In this document: in pieces, positions 8,501 to 16,442 of the stretch
Layout: each line of letters begins with the position of its first letter
How positions within the stretch are numbered: the first letter of the stretch is position 1
Source: Allobranchiibius sp. CTAmp26
GTDB lineage: Bacteria > Actinomycetota > Actinomycetes > Actinomycetales > Dermatophilaceae
Assembly (NCBI RefSeq): GCF_017565405.1
Contig: NZ_JAGEKR010000025.1
Coordinates: 1 to 38,916, forward strand
DNA: 38,916 bases
Reading direction: 5' to 3'
Made by a program: the position numbers and the translations under genes
The notes under the pieces: model-generated
The model's input: only the letters and a program-made list of their open reading frames with translations
The model's database searches: none
What the model was told of the DNA's origin: nothing

Positions 8501-10635
8501 ACGAAGCGGCGGTCTACTCGACCGAGCTCAGCGCCAGCACCGTTCAGGCGCACTACCTCGCGGGGGGTGGCACCCTCCCGAATCAGTCTCCGGTTGCTGC
8601 GTTCACATCCTCGGCGAGCAACCTGACGGGGTCGTTCGACGGGTCGGGTTCGACCGATCCGGACGGGACGGTGGCGTCGTACTCGTGGAACTACGGCGAC
8701 GGCACGACCGCGGGGTCCGGGGTCAGCCCGACGCACGCCTACACCGCAGCCGGCACGTACACCGTGACGTTGACGGTGACCGACAACCAGGGCGCCACCA
8801 ACTCGGTGTCGCACAACATCACGGTCACGGCACCGCCGGTGAATCAGTCTCCGGTTGCCGCGTTCACGTCCTCGGCGAGCAACTTGACCGGATCGTTCGA
8901 CGGGTCGGGTTCGACCGATCCGGACGGGACGGTCGCGTCGTACTCGTGGAACTACGGTGACGGCACGACAGCGGGGTCCGGGGTCAGCCCGACGCACGCG
9001 TACACCGCAGCCGGCACGTACACCGTGACGCTCACGGTGACCGACAACCAGGGCGCGACCAACTCGGTGTCGCACAACATCACGGTGACGGCACCACCGG
9101 TGAATCAGCCTCCGGTTGCTGCGTTCACGTCCTCGGCAAGCAACCTGACGGGGTCCTTCGACGGGTCGGGTTCGACCGATCCCGATGGGACGGTGGCGTC
9201 GTACTCGTGGAACTACGGTGACGGCAGCACCGCGGGGTCCGGCGTGCAGCCGAGCCACGTGTATGCCGCGGCGGGGACCTACACGGTGACGTTGACGGTG
9301 ACCGACAACCAGGGCGCCACCAACTCGGTGTCGCACAACATCACGGTCACGGCACCGGTGAACCAGCCTCCGGTTGCTGCGTTCACGTCCTCGGCGAGCA
9401 ACCTGACCGGGTCCTTCGACGGGTCGGGTTCGACCGATCCGGACGGGACGGTCGCGTCATACGCGTGGAACTACGGTGACGGCACTGCCGCTGGTACGGG
9501 TGCGAAGCCCAGCCACGTCTATGCCGCGGCCGGCACATACAACGTGACGTTGACTGTCACCGACAACCAGGGCGCGACGAACTCGGTCTCGCACAGCATC
9601 ACGGTTACCGCACCGGTGAATCAGCCTCCGGTTGCTGCGTTCACGTCCTCGGTGAGCAACCTGACGGGGTCCTTCGACGGGTCGGGTTCGTCCGATCCGG
9701 ACGGGACGGTGGCGTCGTATTCGTGGAACTACGGCGACGGCACGACCGCTGGTACGGGTGCCAAGCCCAGCCACGTGTACGCCGCAGCCGGCACATACAA
9801 CGTGACGCTGACGGTGACCGACAACCAGGGCGCGACCAACTCGGTCTCGCACCCGGTGACGGTGTCCCAGCCGGCACCGGTGACCCTCGCATCCGACGAC
9901 TTCCAACGGACCGTCGCGAGCGGCTGGGGATCGCTGGACTCCGGGGGCGCCTGGACGACGTCCGGCTCGGGCCTGTCGGTCAACGGCAATGTGGGCCTGT
10001 TGGCCACGGCCAAGGCGGGCGGCAGCTCGATGGCCTGGGCGAACGGCATCAGCTCATCGAACTCCGATGTGCGCGTGCAGTTCTCGATGGACAGCGCGCC
10101 CACCGGTGGCGGCATGTACGTCTACGTCGTCGGTCGACGGGTGACCGGGGTCGGTGACTACCGCGCGAAGGTGTGGCTGCGCAGCGACGGGAAGGTCGGT
10201 CTTGCGATCAGCCGGATGGACGGGACCACCGAGGTGGCAGCCGTTCCGCTCCAGACGATCAGCGGTCTGACGTACACGCCCGGCACGATGCTCAACGTCC
10301 GGTTCGACGCCACGGGCACCAGTCCGACGACGCTGCAGGCGAAGGTCTGGGCATCCGGCACCACCGAACCGGCCACCTGGCAGGTGCAGACGACCGATGC
10401 GACGGCGGCGTTGCAGGTGCGCGGCGGGGTCGGCCTCGGGTCCTTCCTCTCCGGGACCGCGACGACGCTCCCCGTCACCCTGTCCTTCGACACCCTGCGG
10501 GTGTACGACGCGACCACCCTGAACGCCCAGCAGATGAAGGCGATGGCCAAGGGTGTTCCGACGCAGCGCCTCCAGCTGGTCACGAAGGCGAACGCCGCGA
10601 AGCTGCACGCAGTCTCCAGGTGGAGCAAGCCGTGA
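5515..10635 (+). CDS. Giant secreted beta-propeller/Fn3/LamG/PKD protein
   Basis: 1706 aa, exported. Residues 1-40 are a signal peptide ending in ARA. Residues about 46-455 repeat strands such as YVGGDFTTVDGQ, YAGGQFASASGA and VIGGQFQYLNGQ, typical of a beta-propeller. Residues about 465-559 are a fibronectin III-like domain. Residues 563-795 and 800-1020 are two LamG/concanavalin-like domains (each with EaWiKTTTTSGG and YNDG.WHH). Residues 1023-1450 are five PKD domains, and 1458-1706 is a further jelly-roll-like domain. No LPxTG, SLH or C-terminal membrane anchor is seen, so it is released or held non-covalently. I chose the ATG at 5515 because AGGAG (5505-5509) precedes it and the signal peptide starts there. 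A GTG at 5410 overlapping the previous stop is the alternative. Its place inside a glycan operon suggests a glycan-binding adhesin or matrix protein. Confidence 0.92.
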   Translation: MTAFRTALSQRLTRLIAMTIAMVLLTFGMVIVSGATPARADTDPPAGTPATVSDDALPTWQINGVVWSQVTIGNTVYAAGEFSQARPPGVPVGGAGSVNVGNLIAYDITTGNLITSFNHILNAQALVITKSPDNSRIYVGGDFTTVDGQARAHIAAFDVATGALNASFHPSTDQTIKAITATNSTVYAGGQFASASGAPRARLAAFNASNGALLPWAPKSDGNYVWTMIMTPDQSKVVIGGQFQYLNGQETDGLAAVDPVSGSLVPWAASTKIPDALNGAIMGLSTDGTSIYGSGFAFGSGASFEGEFSLNPADGSINWLNDCQGDTYNTYPMNGALYTVSHVHNCEMIGGLTQLSDWSINQKHALAFSTTSSGQNDRGPDQYGWNYSAYQYSKLLTWYPNFLFGSYTKQKQSGWSITGNGDYLAIGGEFPAVNGKAQYGLTRFAVKSKAPNKMGPAACYAAPAPSALAVGGGSARVSWQAATDPDNANLTYKVYRSGTSAPIYTTTQSNEYWNCPQMGYRDTGLTGGTAYTYKITASDSSGNTYTLPTTNSVTPASGATSKYDQDVVNDGAGDFWTLGEPSGSTVYDNAGFNDATAQSDVTRGASGPITGDPTTATTFGGSSNGFVATNSTVPVTPALSVEAWIKTTTTSGGKIVGYGDSNTGNSGSYDRHIYMDNAGHVIWGVYPGSVQVVQSPKTYNDGTWHHIVASLDPTAGMALYVDGKKVGANTNATSGQPYSGYWKIGGDNLGSWYNQPSSNYFAGTIGDVAIYPTALSLAQVQTHFTDGGGTLTGPSAPTDAYGKAVYNSNPDLFWRLDDTSGSTAADASRNGETGAYSGGTTLGQPGALGAQGTAVTFNGTDGTIGSADPVSGPSVYSEELWFNTTTTSGGKLIGFGDQQSGNSSNYDRHVYMTADGRLNFGVWTGQANVITSPNSYNDGKWHHMVATQGPDGMTLYVDGQGVASGSQTQAQPYTGYWRVGGDSSWADSNYFAGTIDEAAVYSTELSASTVQAHYLAGGGTLPNQSPVAAFTSSASNLTGSFDGSGSTDPDGTVASYSWNYGDGTTAGSGVSPTHAYTAAGTYTVTLTVTDNQGATNSVSHNITVTAPPVNQSPVAAFTSSASNLTGSFDGSGSTDPDGTVASYSWNYGDGTTAGSGVSPTHAYTAAGTYTVTLTVTDNQGATNSVSHNITVTAPPVNQPPVAAFTSSASNLTGSFDGSGSTDPDGTVASYSWNYGDGSTAGSGVQPSHVYAAAGTYTVTLTVTDNQGATNSVSHNITVTAPVNQPPVAAFTSSASNLTGSFDGSGSTDPDGTVASYAWNYGDGTAAGTGAKPSHVYAAAGTYNVTLTVTDNQGATNSVSHSITVTAPVNQPPVAAFTSSVSNLTGSFDGSGSSDPDGTVASYSWNYGDGTTAGTGAKPSHVYAAAGTYNVTLTVTDNQGATNSVSHPVTVSQPAPVTLASDDFQRTVASGWGSLDSGGAWTTSGSGLSVNGNVGLLATAKAGGSSMAWANGISSSNSDVRVQFSMDSAPTGGGMYVYVVGRRVTGVGDYRAKVWLRSDGKVGLAISRMDGTTEVAAVPLQTISGLTYTPGTMLNVRFDATGTSPTTLQAKVWASGTTEPATWQVQTTDATAALQVRGGVGLGSFLSGTATTLPVTLSFDTLRVYDATTLNAQQMKAMAKGVPTQRLQLVTKANAAKLHAVSRWSKP
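8581..9870 (+). repeat. Five tandem PKD-encoding repeats (261/258 bp)
   Basis: Units begin at the Asn-Gln codons at 8581, 8842, 9103, 9361 and 9619, giving spacings of 261, 261, 258 and 258 bp. Each encodes one PKD domain with the landmarks SPVAAFTSS, SDPDGTV or TDPDGTV, WNYGDG and GTYTVTLTVTDNQGA or GTYNVTLTVTDNQGA. Copies 1 and 2 are nearly identical even at the DNA level. Copies 4 and 5 share the linker variant GTGAKPSHVYAAAGTYN. This points to recent duplication or gene conversion within the array. Confidence 0.95.
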
Positions 10636-12641
10636 CGGTCATCGACAAGAGGCCGTTGCGGGGCAGCTCTGGAGCCGCGTGCGCGGGTCTGCCCCGCTGT
10701 GCGGTCGTCGTCGTCAACTACGGCTCGCACGCGTTGCTGGAGCGCAACCTCGTCCCGTTGCACCTCGAAGAGCCGGAGCTCGACGTGGTGGTCGTGGACA
10801 ACTTCACGACGCACGACGAACAACGGGCCGTGCGACGACTCGGCGAGCAGTACGGCTGGACCGTCGTCGCCGAGACGGAGAACCGAGGGTTCGGGGCCGG
10901 CGTCAACCGGGGCGCGTACGAGGCGTTCTCCCGCGGCGCCAAGCAGGTGCTGATGCTCAACCCCGATGCGGCGATCAGCCGTGCGAGTCTCGCCCGGCTA
11001 CGGGAGGAGGCGACTGCTGATCCGTGGCGGCTGGTGGCGCCGACCATCCGGACACCGGAGGGCCGCACCTGGTTCGCCGGGTCCGTCGTCGACCTGGCGA
11101 CGGGTGCCGTCCGACGGGGCGACCCGTCGGGGCCGCAGGAGACCCGCTGGCTGAGCGGTGCCTGCCTGCTCGTCAGCAGGACGCTCTGGGAGTTGGTCGG
11201 CGGGTTCGACGAGCGCTACTTCCTCTACTGGGAGGACATCGATCTGTCCTACCGCGTGCAGCAGGCCGGTGGGCGGCTCGAGGTGGTCGGCGACGCCGTG
11301 GCGACGCACGATCAGGGAGGCACCCAACACACGCGCACCGCACGGGCGAAGTCGGACGCCTACTACTACTACATGGTGCGGGGCCGGCTGCTCTTCTGCC
11401 GTACGCACCTCCCGACCATTCAGCGGATGCGCTGGCAGGTCACGGCTCCGCGCTACGCGTGGGGGGTCGTGCTGCACGGGGGTCGACGGCAGTTGTTGCA
11501 CTCGGTGAATCCGGTGCTCTCCGCCGCTCGGGGTGTCCGGGACGGTGTGCTGAGCCCCGGCAAGCGCCGGAACGCCTCCACAGGCGGTGGCTCCCGCCCG
11601 AAGCCGCTCGTCGTGCTGCAGTCCGTGCCGCGCCCGCTGCCCACGACCAACCCCTACAACGTGATGCTGGCCGATGCGCTCGCCGCGCACCCGGCCATCG
11701 ACCTGCGGATGTTCTCTTGGCGCGAGGCGCTGCTCCACCGGCACGACGTCTTCCACGCGCACTGGCCTGAGAGCCTCGTCGTACGACGGGATCTGCCGAA
11801 GACCGTGCTGCGACGGCTGCTCTTCGGCGCCCTGCTGGTGAAGTGGCGGCTCGTCGGCACTGCGGTCGTGCGCACCGTGCACAACGTGGAAGGACCGTCG
11901 GGGATCAGCAGATTCGAACAGTGGATGCTGGCAGATCTCGAACGTCGTACGACCGGCCGGATCACGCTCAACCCGTTCACGCGGGTCGGGTCCGACCACC
12001 CCGTGCAGCTGGTGGTGCACGGGCACTACCGACCGTGGTTCGCCGGGTTCCCTGAGCCGGAGATCGTCCGGGGGAGGCTCGCGTTCTTCGGGATGATCCG
12101 TCGCTACAAGGGCGTCGACACCCTGGTGGAGGCCTTCCGCGCGTCCGACCGGGCAGATCTCACCCTCAGCGTCGCCGGGAAACCGTCGAGCCGGTCGCTC
12201 GCCGACGATCTCGTCAGGACGGCCGACGGTGATCGCCGCATCACCATAAGCTTCGACTTCCTGGACACCGCGGCGCTCGTGGCCCATGTCGGCCGTGCGG
12301 AGCTCGTCGTGCTGCCGCACACCGAGATGCACAACTCCGGCAGCGCCATCGCCGCCCTCTCGCTCGACCGCCCGGTGCTGATGCAGGACAACGTGGTCAA
12401 TCGGTGGCTGCGCGACGAGGTGGGGCCGGGCTGGGTCCAGTTGTACGACGGCGATCTGACGTCCGACGCGCTGTCCGGCGCGATCGATGCGCTGCGCGCC
12501 GCGCCCCCGCGCGCCCGCCCGGACCTGACCCTGCGCGACTGGACCCGGGTCGCCGACCTGCACGCCGATCTCTACCGCGCCGCTCAGCGCGACCGTCGCG
12601 CAGACGCCGTGGCCCGCGATGCGTCCCGCGACGCGCGATGA
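10632..12641 (+). CDS. Two-domain glycosyltransferase (GT2 fused to GT-B/GT4-like)
   Basis: 669 aa, cytoplasmic or membrane-associated. Residues about 22-300 are a GT2/rhamnosyltransferase-like GT-A domain: VVVVNYGSHALLERNL, ENRGFGAGVNRG, the metal-binding-type LMLNPDA (Asp112), SGACLLVSR and the acceptor-side FLYWEDIDLSYR. After a basic linker (301-323), residues 324-669 form a GT-B domain with DVFHAHWPE, VRTVHNVEG, FFGMIRRYKGVDTLVEAF, LSVAGKP and VLPHTEMHNSGS. One chain therefore probably adds two successive sugars. The GTG start overlaps the stop of the giant protein (GTGA), and the stop overlaps the next ATG. Donor sugars are not readable. The protein ends in an Arg/Asp/Ala-rich tail. Confidence 0.9.
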   Translation: MTVIDKRPLRGSSGAACAGLPRCAVVVVNYGSHALLERNLVPLHLEEPELDVVVVDNFTTHDEQRAVRRLGEQYGWTVVAETENRGFGAGVNRGAYEAFSRGAKQVLMLNPDAAISRASLARLREEATADPWRLVAPTIRTPEGRTWFAGSVVDLATGAVRRGDPSGPQETRWLSGACLLVSRTLWELVGGFDERYFLYWEDIDLSYRVQQAGGRLEVVGDAVATHDQGGTQHTRTARAKSDAYYYYMVRGRLLFCRTHLPTIQRMRWQVTAPRYAWGVVLHGGRRQLLHSVNPVLSAARGVRDGVLSPGKRRNASTGGGSRPKPLVVLQSVPRPLPTTNPYNVMLADALAAHPAIDLRMFSWREALLHRHDVFHAHWPESLVVRRDLPKTVLRRLLFGALLVKWRLVGTAVVRTVHNVEGPSGISRFEQWMLADLERRTTGRITLNPFTRVGSDHPVQLVVHGHYRPWFAGFPEPEIVRGRLAFFGMIRRYKGVDTLVEAFRASDRADLTLSVAGKPSSRSLADDLVRTADGDRRITISFDFLDTAALVAHVGRAELVVLPHTEMHNSGSAIAALSLDRPVLMQDNVVNRWLRDEVGPGWVQLYDGDLTSDALSGAIDALRAAPPRARPDLTLRDWTRVADLHADLYRAAQRDRRADAVARDASRDAR

Positions 12642-13615
12642 TGCCCGACCAGGCGGCCGCGCGGCACCCTGTGCCGCCGCTCAGCGTCGTCATCGCGGTG
12701 CTGACCTACCGACGACCCGAGCTGCTCGCCGCCAACCTCGCCAAGATCTGCGAACAGGTCGAGCACGTGACCTGGGGCCGCTACGGCGGCTCCCCTCGTC
12801 TGCGATCGCAGGTGCTCGTCGTCGACAACGACCCGGACGGCAGCGGCCGGGCTGCCGTGGCCGACGGTGCACCGGGCGTCCGGTACGTGATCGAGAGCGT
12901 GCCCGGCATCGCAGCCGCGCGGAATCGCGCGCTGCGGGAGGCGGCGGGTCATGACCTGCTCGTCTTCATCGACGACGACGAGGAACCGCTGCCGGGCTGG
13001 CTCGACAGCCTGTTGCTGGTGTGGGAGCAGACCGGCGCGGCCGGTGTCGTGGGGCGCGTCGTCCCGGCGTACCAGGTGACGCCCGCGCCGTGGATCGAGG
13101 CCGGCGGGTTCTTCGTCCGGAAGACGATGCCCACGGGGACCCGCCGTCCCGCGGCGGCCGCCGGCAACCTGCTGCTGGACCTGAAGCAGCTCGAGCCCAC
13201 CGGCATCGGTTTCGACGAGCCGTTCGGTCTGACCGGGGGCGAGGACACGCTGATGACCCGCCGGATGGTGACCCAGGGACTGCAACTCGTCTGGTGCGAC
13301 GAGTCGGTGGCGAAGGACCTGATCCCGGCCGAGCGGCTGACCCGGCGGTGGGTGCTCAGCCGAGCCTGGAGCCACGGCAACACCCAGGCGCTCATCGACG
13401 TGCATCTGACGCCGGCCGGCACCCGGCGCACGGCGATGCGCATCACACTCGGGGTGACCGGTGCGGGCCGTGTCCTCGCCGGTGCCGGACAGTTCGCGCG
13501 CGGTGTCCTCCGGCGTTCGCTGCGCGATCGTGCGCGCGGGGCGCGACTGATCATGCGCGGCGCCGGGTTCGCGACCGGTGCCTGGGGCATGGCGTTCGAG
13601 GAGTACGCGCGATGA
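12638..13615 (+). CDS. Family 2 glycosyltransferase
   Basis: 325 aa, GT-A fold. Features are LSVVIAVLTYRRPELL near the N-terminus for nucleotide binding, VLVVDNDPDGSGR, GIAAARNRALREA, the DxD-like FIDDDEEPLPGW, and GGEDTLMTRRM, which supplies the usual catalytic ED pair. The C-terminal part (RAWSHGNTQ, then Arg/Ala-rich amphipathic helices) probably contacts the membrane. The ATG at 12638 overlaps the previous stop (ATGA). A second ATG follows immediately at 12641. The stop overlaps the next ATG in the same way, so the gene is translationally coupled on both sides. It would extend the lipid-linked repeat unit; the sugar is unknown. Confidence 0.9.
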   Translation: MMPDQAAARHPVPPLSVVIAVLTYRRPELLAANLAKICEQVEHVTWGRYGGSPRLRSQVLVVDNDPDGSGRAAVADGAPGVRYVIESVPGIAAARNRALREAAGHDLLVFIDDDEEPLPGWLDSLLLVWEQTGAAGVVGRVVPAYQVTPAPWIEAGGFFVRKTMPTGTRRPAAAAGNLLLDLKQLEPTGIGFDEPFGLTGGEDTLMTRRMVTQGLQLVWCDESVAKDLIPAERLTRRWVLSRAWSHGNTQALIDVHLTPAGTRRTAMRITLGVTGAGRVLAGAGQFARGVLRRSLRDRARGARLIMRGAGFATGAWGMAFEEYAR

Positions 13616-14961
13616 CCGCCCTGGCCGGGTTCAGCGCGCTCAGCGCGAAGATGTCGCCCGAACGGCTGTCCCTGCTGTTCCCGGCACTCGGTGTGCTGCT
13701 CGTCGTCCTCCTGGCGGCGCGGACCCGACCGCGCGCCGCGGCCGGGCTGTGGTTCGTCGTCATCTGCTTCGTGCCGTGCTGGGTGCAGGTGACGCTCAAG
13801 TACTCGTTCCCGGCCGCCACCATCCTGAGCATCCTGCTGGTGCTCGCGGCGTTCCCCACCGTGCCGAAGGACTTCGGGATCGGCGACTGGATGATGATCG
13901 GATTCTTCCTCTTCGCCATCGCGCCGTACCTGTTCGGTCTCAACGACCGGTCCTCGACCATGATCCTGCTCACCTACTGGGGCCCCGCCTACCTCCTCGG
14001 CCGCACCATGGTGCTGCGCACCGGGGTGGACTGGTTGTATCGCTGCGCCGCAGCCCTCTTCACCGTCGTCGCGGTCGGTGCGGTGATCGAGTTCGCCTTC
14101 TCCTGGAACCCGTTCGTCGGGATCCGCCTGAACAACGCCCTCTACCAGACCTGGGGGACGCTGCAGGAACGTGGCGGGGTGCTGCGGGCCGAGGGGGCGT
14201 TCGGTCACTCCATCGCGCTCGGCGCATCCATCGCACTCGTCATACCGCTGGTGATTGCCTCCCGGTTCAGCTTGCGAACCCGGGCTCTGATGGTGTTGGC
14301 CATGCTCGCCGCGGAGGTGGCGACCTTCAGCCGCGCAGGGATGGTCAGCGCGGCGCTGGCGGTCGCCCTGATGGCGCTGTTCGGTCGCGAGGGACTGAGC
14401 CCGAGACTCCGAGGGCTGGTCCTTGCGGTCCTGGTCGTGGTCGCGATCTGCGCCGCTCCTCTGGTCACGGGTACCTACGCCAAGGCCGGCACCGAGGCCT
14501 CCAACAGCGCGGACTACCGGCTCTCGCTCACCTCGTTGATTCCGCGGATCGCGTTGGTCGGCAAGTCTCCGGACATGTACGTGTCGGCGAACGGCACGCA
14601 CTACGTCGGGCAGTTTCGGTCGATCGACAGCGCCCTCATCCTGCTCGGGCTGACCTACGGGCTGATCCCGCTCCTCATCATGTGCGCCATGTTGCTCGGC
14701 GGCGTGTACCTGCTCGTCAGCAGGCAGGCCACGGCACCGACGGTCGCCGTCGTGGCACAGCTGCCCGCGTTCCTCAGCGTCGCGATGATCACGCAGTACC
14801 AGGTACTCGTCTGGTTCATGGTGGGTCTGGCGGTCTGCACCCAGGCGATGCGCAACCACGACGACCATCCGGTGCCGACGGCGATCCGCCGACCGGCGCC
14901 ACTTCGACGACCCGTGCACGCCAGCAGCGGCAGCCTTGTCGCTTCGAGAGGGAATGACTGA
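13612..14961 (+). CDS. Wzy-like O-antigen polymerase/ligase membrane protein
   Basis: 449 aa, with about ten to twelve hydrophobic segments, for example LLFPALGVLLVVLLAA, ILSILLVLAAFPTV, MVLAMLAAEVATFSRAG and GLVLAVLVVVAICAAPLV. A large external loop spans roughly residues 290-345. The motif EVATFSRAGM followed by a hydrophobic helix, and the polar loop before the last helices, are typical of the O-antigen ligase/Wzy (PF04932-like) family. That family polymerises or attaches lipid-linked oligosaccharides outside the membrane. The ATG overlaps the stop of the GT2 gene. Between the flippase, the Wzz/BY-kinase and the transferases, polymerase is the likelier role than ligase, but sequence alone cannot separate them. 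Confidence 0.85.
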   Translation: MTALAGFSALSAKMSPERLSLLFPALGVLLVVLLAARTRPRAAAGLWFVVICFVPCWVQVTLKYSFPAATILSILLVLAAFPTVPKDFGIGDWMMIGFFLFAIAPYLFGLNDRSSTMILLTYWGPAYLLGRTMVLRTGVDWLYRCAAALFTVVAVGAVIEFAFSWNPFVGIRLNNALYQTWGTLQERGGVLRAEGAFGHSIALGASIALVIPLVIASRFSLRTRALMVLAMLAAEVATFSRAGMVSAALAVALMALFGREGLSPRLRGLVLAVLVVVAICAAPLVTGTYAKAGTEASNSADYRLSLTSLIPRIALVGKSPDMYVSANGTHYVGQFRSIDSALILLGLTYGLIPLLIMCAMLLGGVYLLVSRQATAPTVAVVAQLPAFLSVAMITQYQVLVWFMVGLAVCTQAMRNHDDHPVPTAIRRPAPLRRPVHASSGSLVASRGND

Positions 14962-14962
14962 T

Positions 14963-16432
14963 ATGCAACTGACAGATCACCTACGTGTCCTGCGTCGGCG
15001 CTGGATCCTGATCGCCGTCATCGCGGTGTTCGGTGTCGTGTGCGCCGGAGGGGCATCCCTCCTCTCGACCCCCCAGTACGACGCGAAGTCCATCGTCTAC
15101 TTCTCGTTGCCGAACGGCACGTCCGGGCTTGACCTGCAGGCAGGGTCGTCGTACGCGCAGTCGCAGGTCGAGTCGTACGCCGAACTGGCCACGACACCGG
15201 CGGTGCTCGAGCCGGTCATCACGCAGTACGCGCTGACGACCTCGAGCAACGCATTGGCCGGCGCGTTGTCGATCACCGTCGTGCAGGGCACGTCACTCAT
15301 CTCGGTGGTCGCATCCGATCCTTCACCGGCGAGAGCTGCCCTGCTCTCGAACGCCGTGGCGGACAGCCTGGGTCGGCAGGTGACGGCCTTCTCGCCGCGC
15401 GATACGGCCGACAAGGCGAGCGTCACTGCTCGGATCGTCACGCAGGCGAAGAAGCCGATGGCACCATCGAGTCCGAAGACGAAGCGCAATGTGATCGCCG
15501 GACTCCTCGGTGGTCTGCTGATCGGGGTGGTCGCGGCCGTGCTCCGTGAGATGACGGACACCCGACTGCTCGATGCCGAGGACGTGAAGGAGCTCACCAA
15601 CGCCCCGGTCATCGGTCGGGTCGTGTCCGGGTTCACCGCGAACGACGTGGCGCTGCGTAACGTCTACTCGCCCGGCATGGAAGGGATCCGGCGCGTCCGG
15701 ACCAACCTGAAGTTCCTCGGTGTCGAGCAGCGACCCTTGGCCGTCGCGATCACGTCCGCGCTGTCGGGAGAGGGCAAGTCGACGATCGCCGTCAGTCTGG
15801 CGCACGCTCTGGGTGAGTCCGGTCAGAGCGTCCTGCTGATCGACGCCGACCTGCGACGCCCCGCGGTCGGGCGGATGACGAACCTCGACGATTCCGTGGG
15901 GCTGACCACCGTCCTCATCGGCGCGGTCGAACTCGACGATGCGCTGCAGTCCTGGGGCACGACCGGCGTCGACGTCCTGGCCGCCGGAGCGGTGCCGCCG
16001 AACCCGAGCGAACTGCTGGAGTCGCAGGCCATGGAGCGGCTGATGAAGGAAGCGCGGGCGCGCTACGACGTCGTCGTCATCGACACGGCCCCCCTCGTGC
16101 CGGTCGTCGAGTCGGCGGCACTGGCCCGAATGGTCTCCGGTTACGTCCTCGTGGCCCGGTCCGGAGCGGTGAGGTCCCAGGAGTTCGCCGAGGCGCTGTC
16201 GACCCTGGAGAACGTCGACGGCCGGGTCTACGGCGTCGTGCTGAACGGCGTTGCCGACCGGCGCACCCCGTACGGGTACCACCCCGTCGACCACGACGAC
16301 GCCTCCGGGCCGACCTCGCGGGGAAGCCGGCGGGAGCACAAGGACGTCCCCGTCGCCCCGCAGCAGACCCGGTCGCGCGCCAAGCGGATCCCGGTGATCT
16401 CCGGTTCGACCGCGGCCCGAGTGACGCATTAG
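14963..16432 (+). CDS. Wzz-type chain-length regulator fused to BY-kinase
   Basis: 489 aa. Residues 14-35 and 175-194 are membrane helices bracketing the extracellular Wzz domain. Residues 235-435 are the cytoplasmic bacterial tyrosine kinase domain: Walker A SALSGEGKST (265-274), Walker A' LLIDADLRRP (291-300) and Walker B VVVIDTAP (370-377). In this family the kinase controls chain length and export with the Wzy polymerase. The usual C-terminal tyrosine cluster is poor here: only the YGYH at 437-440 is seen in a basic tail. The ATG at 14963 is favoured because GAGAGGGA lies at good spacing. ATG 14954 or TTG 14936 would overlap the polymerase gene. No cognate phosphatase gene is in the window. 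Confidence 0.9.
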   Translation: MQLTDHLRVLRRRWILIAVIAVFGVVCAGGASLLSTPQYDAKSIVYFSLPNGTSGLDLQAGSSYAQSQVESYAELATTPAVLEPVITQYALTTSSNALAGALSITVVQGTSLISVVASDPSPARAALLSNAVADSLGRQVTAFSPRDTADKASVTARIVTQAKKPMAPSSPKTKRNVIAGLLGGLLIGVVAAVLREMTDTRLLDAEDVKELTNAPVIGRVVSGFTANDVALRNVYSPGMEGIRRVRTNLKFLGVEQRPLAVAITSALSGEGKSTIAVSLAHALGESGQSVLLIDADLRRPAVGRMTNLDDSVGLTTVLIGAVELDDALQSWGTTGVDVLAAGAVPPNPSELLESQAMERLMKEARARYDVVVIDTAPLVPVVESAALARMVSGYVLVARSGAVRSQEFAEALSTLENVDGRVYGVVLNGVADRRTPYGYHPVDHDDASGPTSRGSRREHKDVPVAPQQTRSRAKRIPVISGSTAARVTH

Positions 16433-16442
16433 CTCTGCCGAG

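Noticed and set aside
5917-9336. Very long minus-strand open frame opposite the giant secreted protein
   Set aside because: It is Arg/Val-rich shadow coding typical of high-GC DNA. The plus strand has a signal peptide and recognisable domains.
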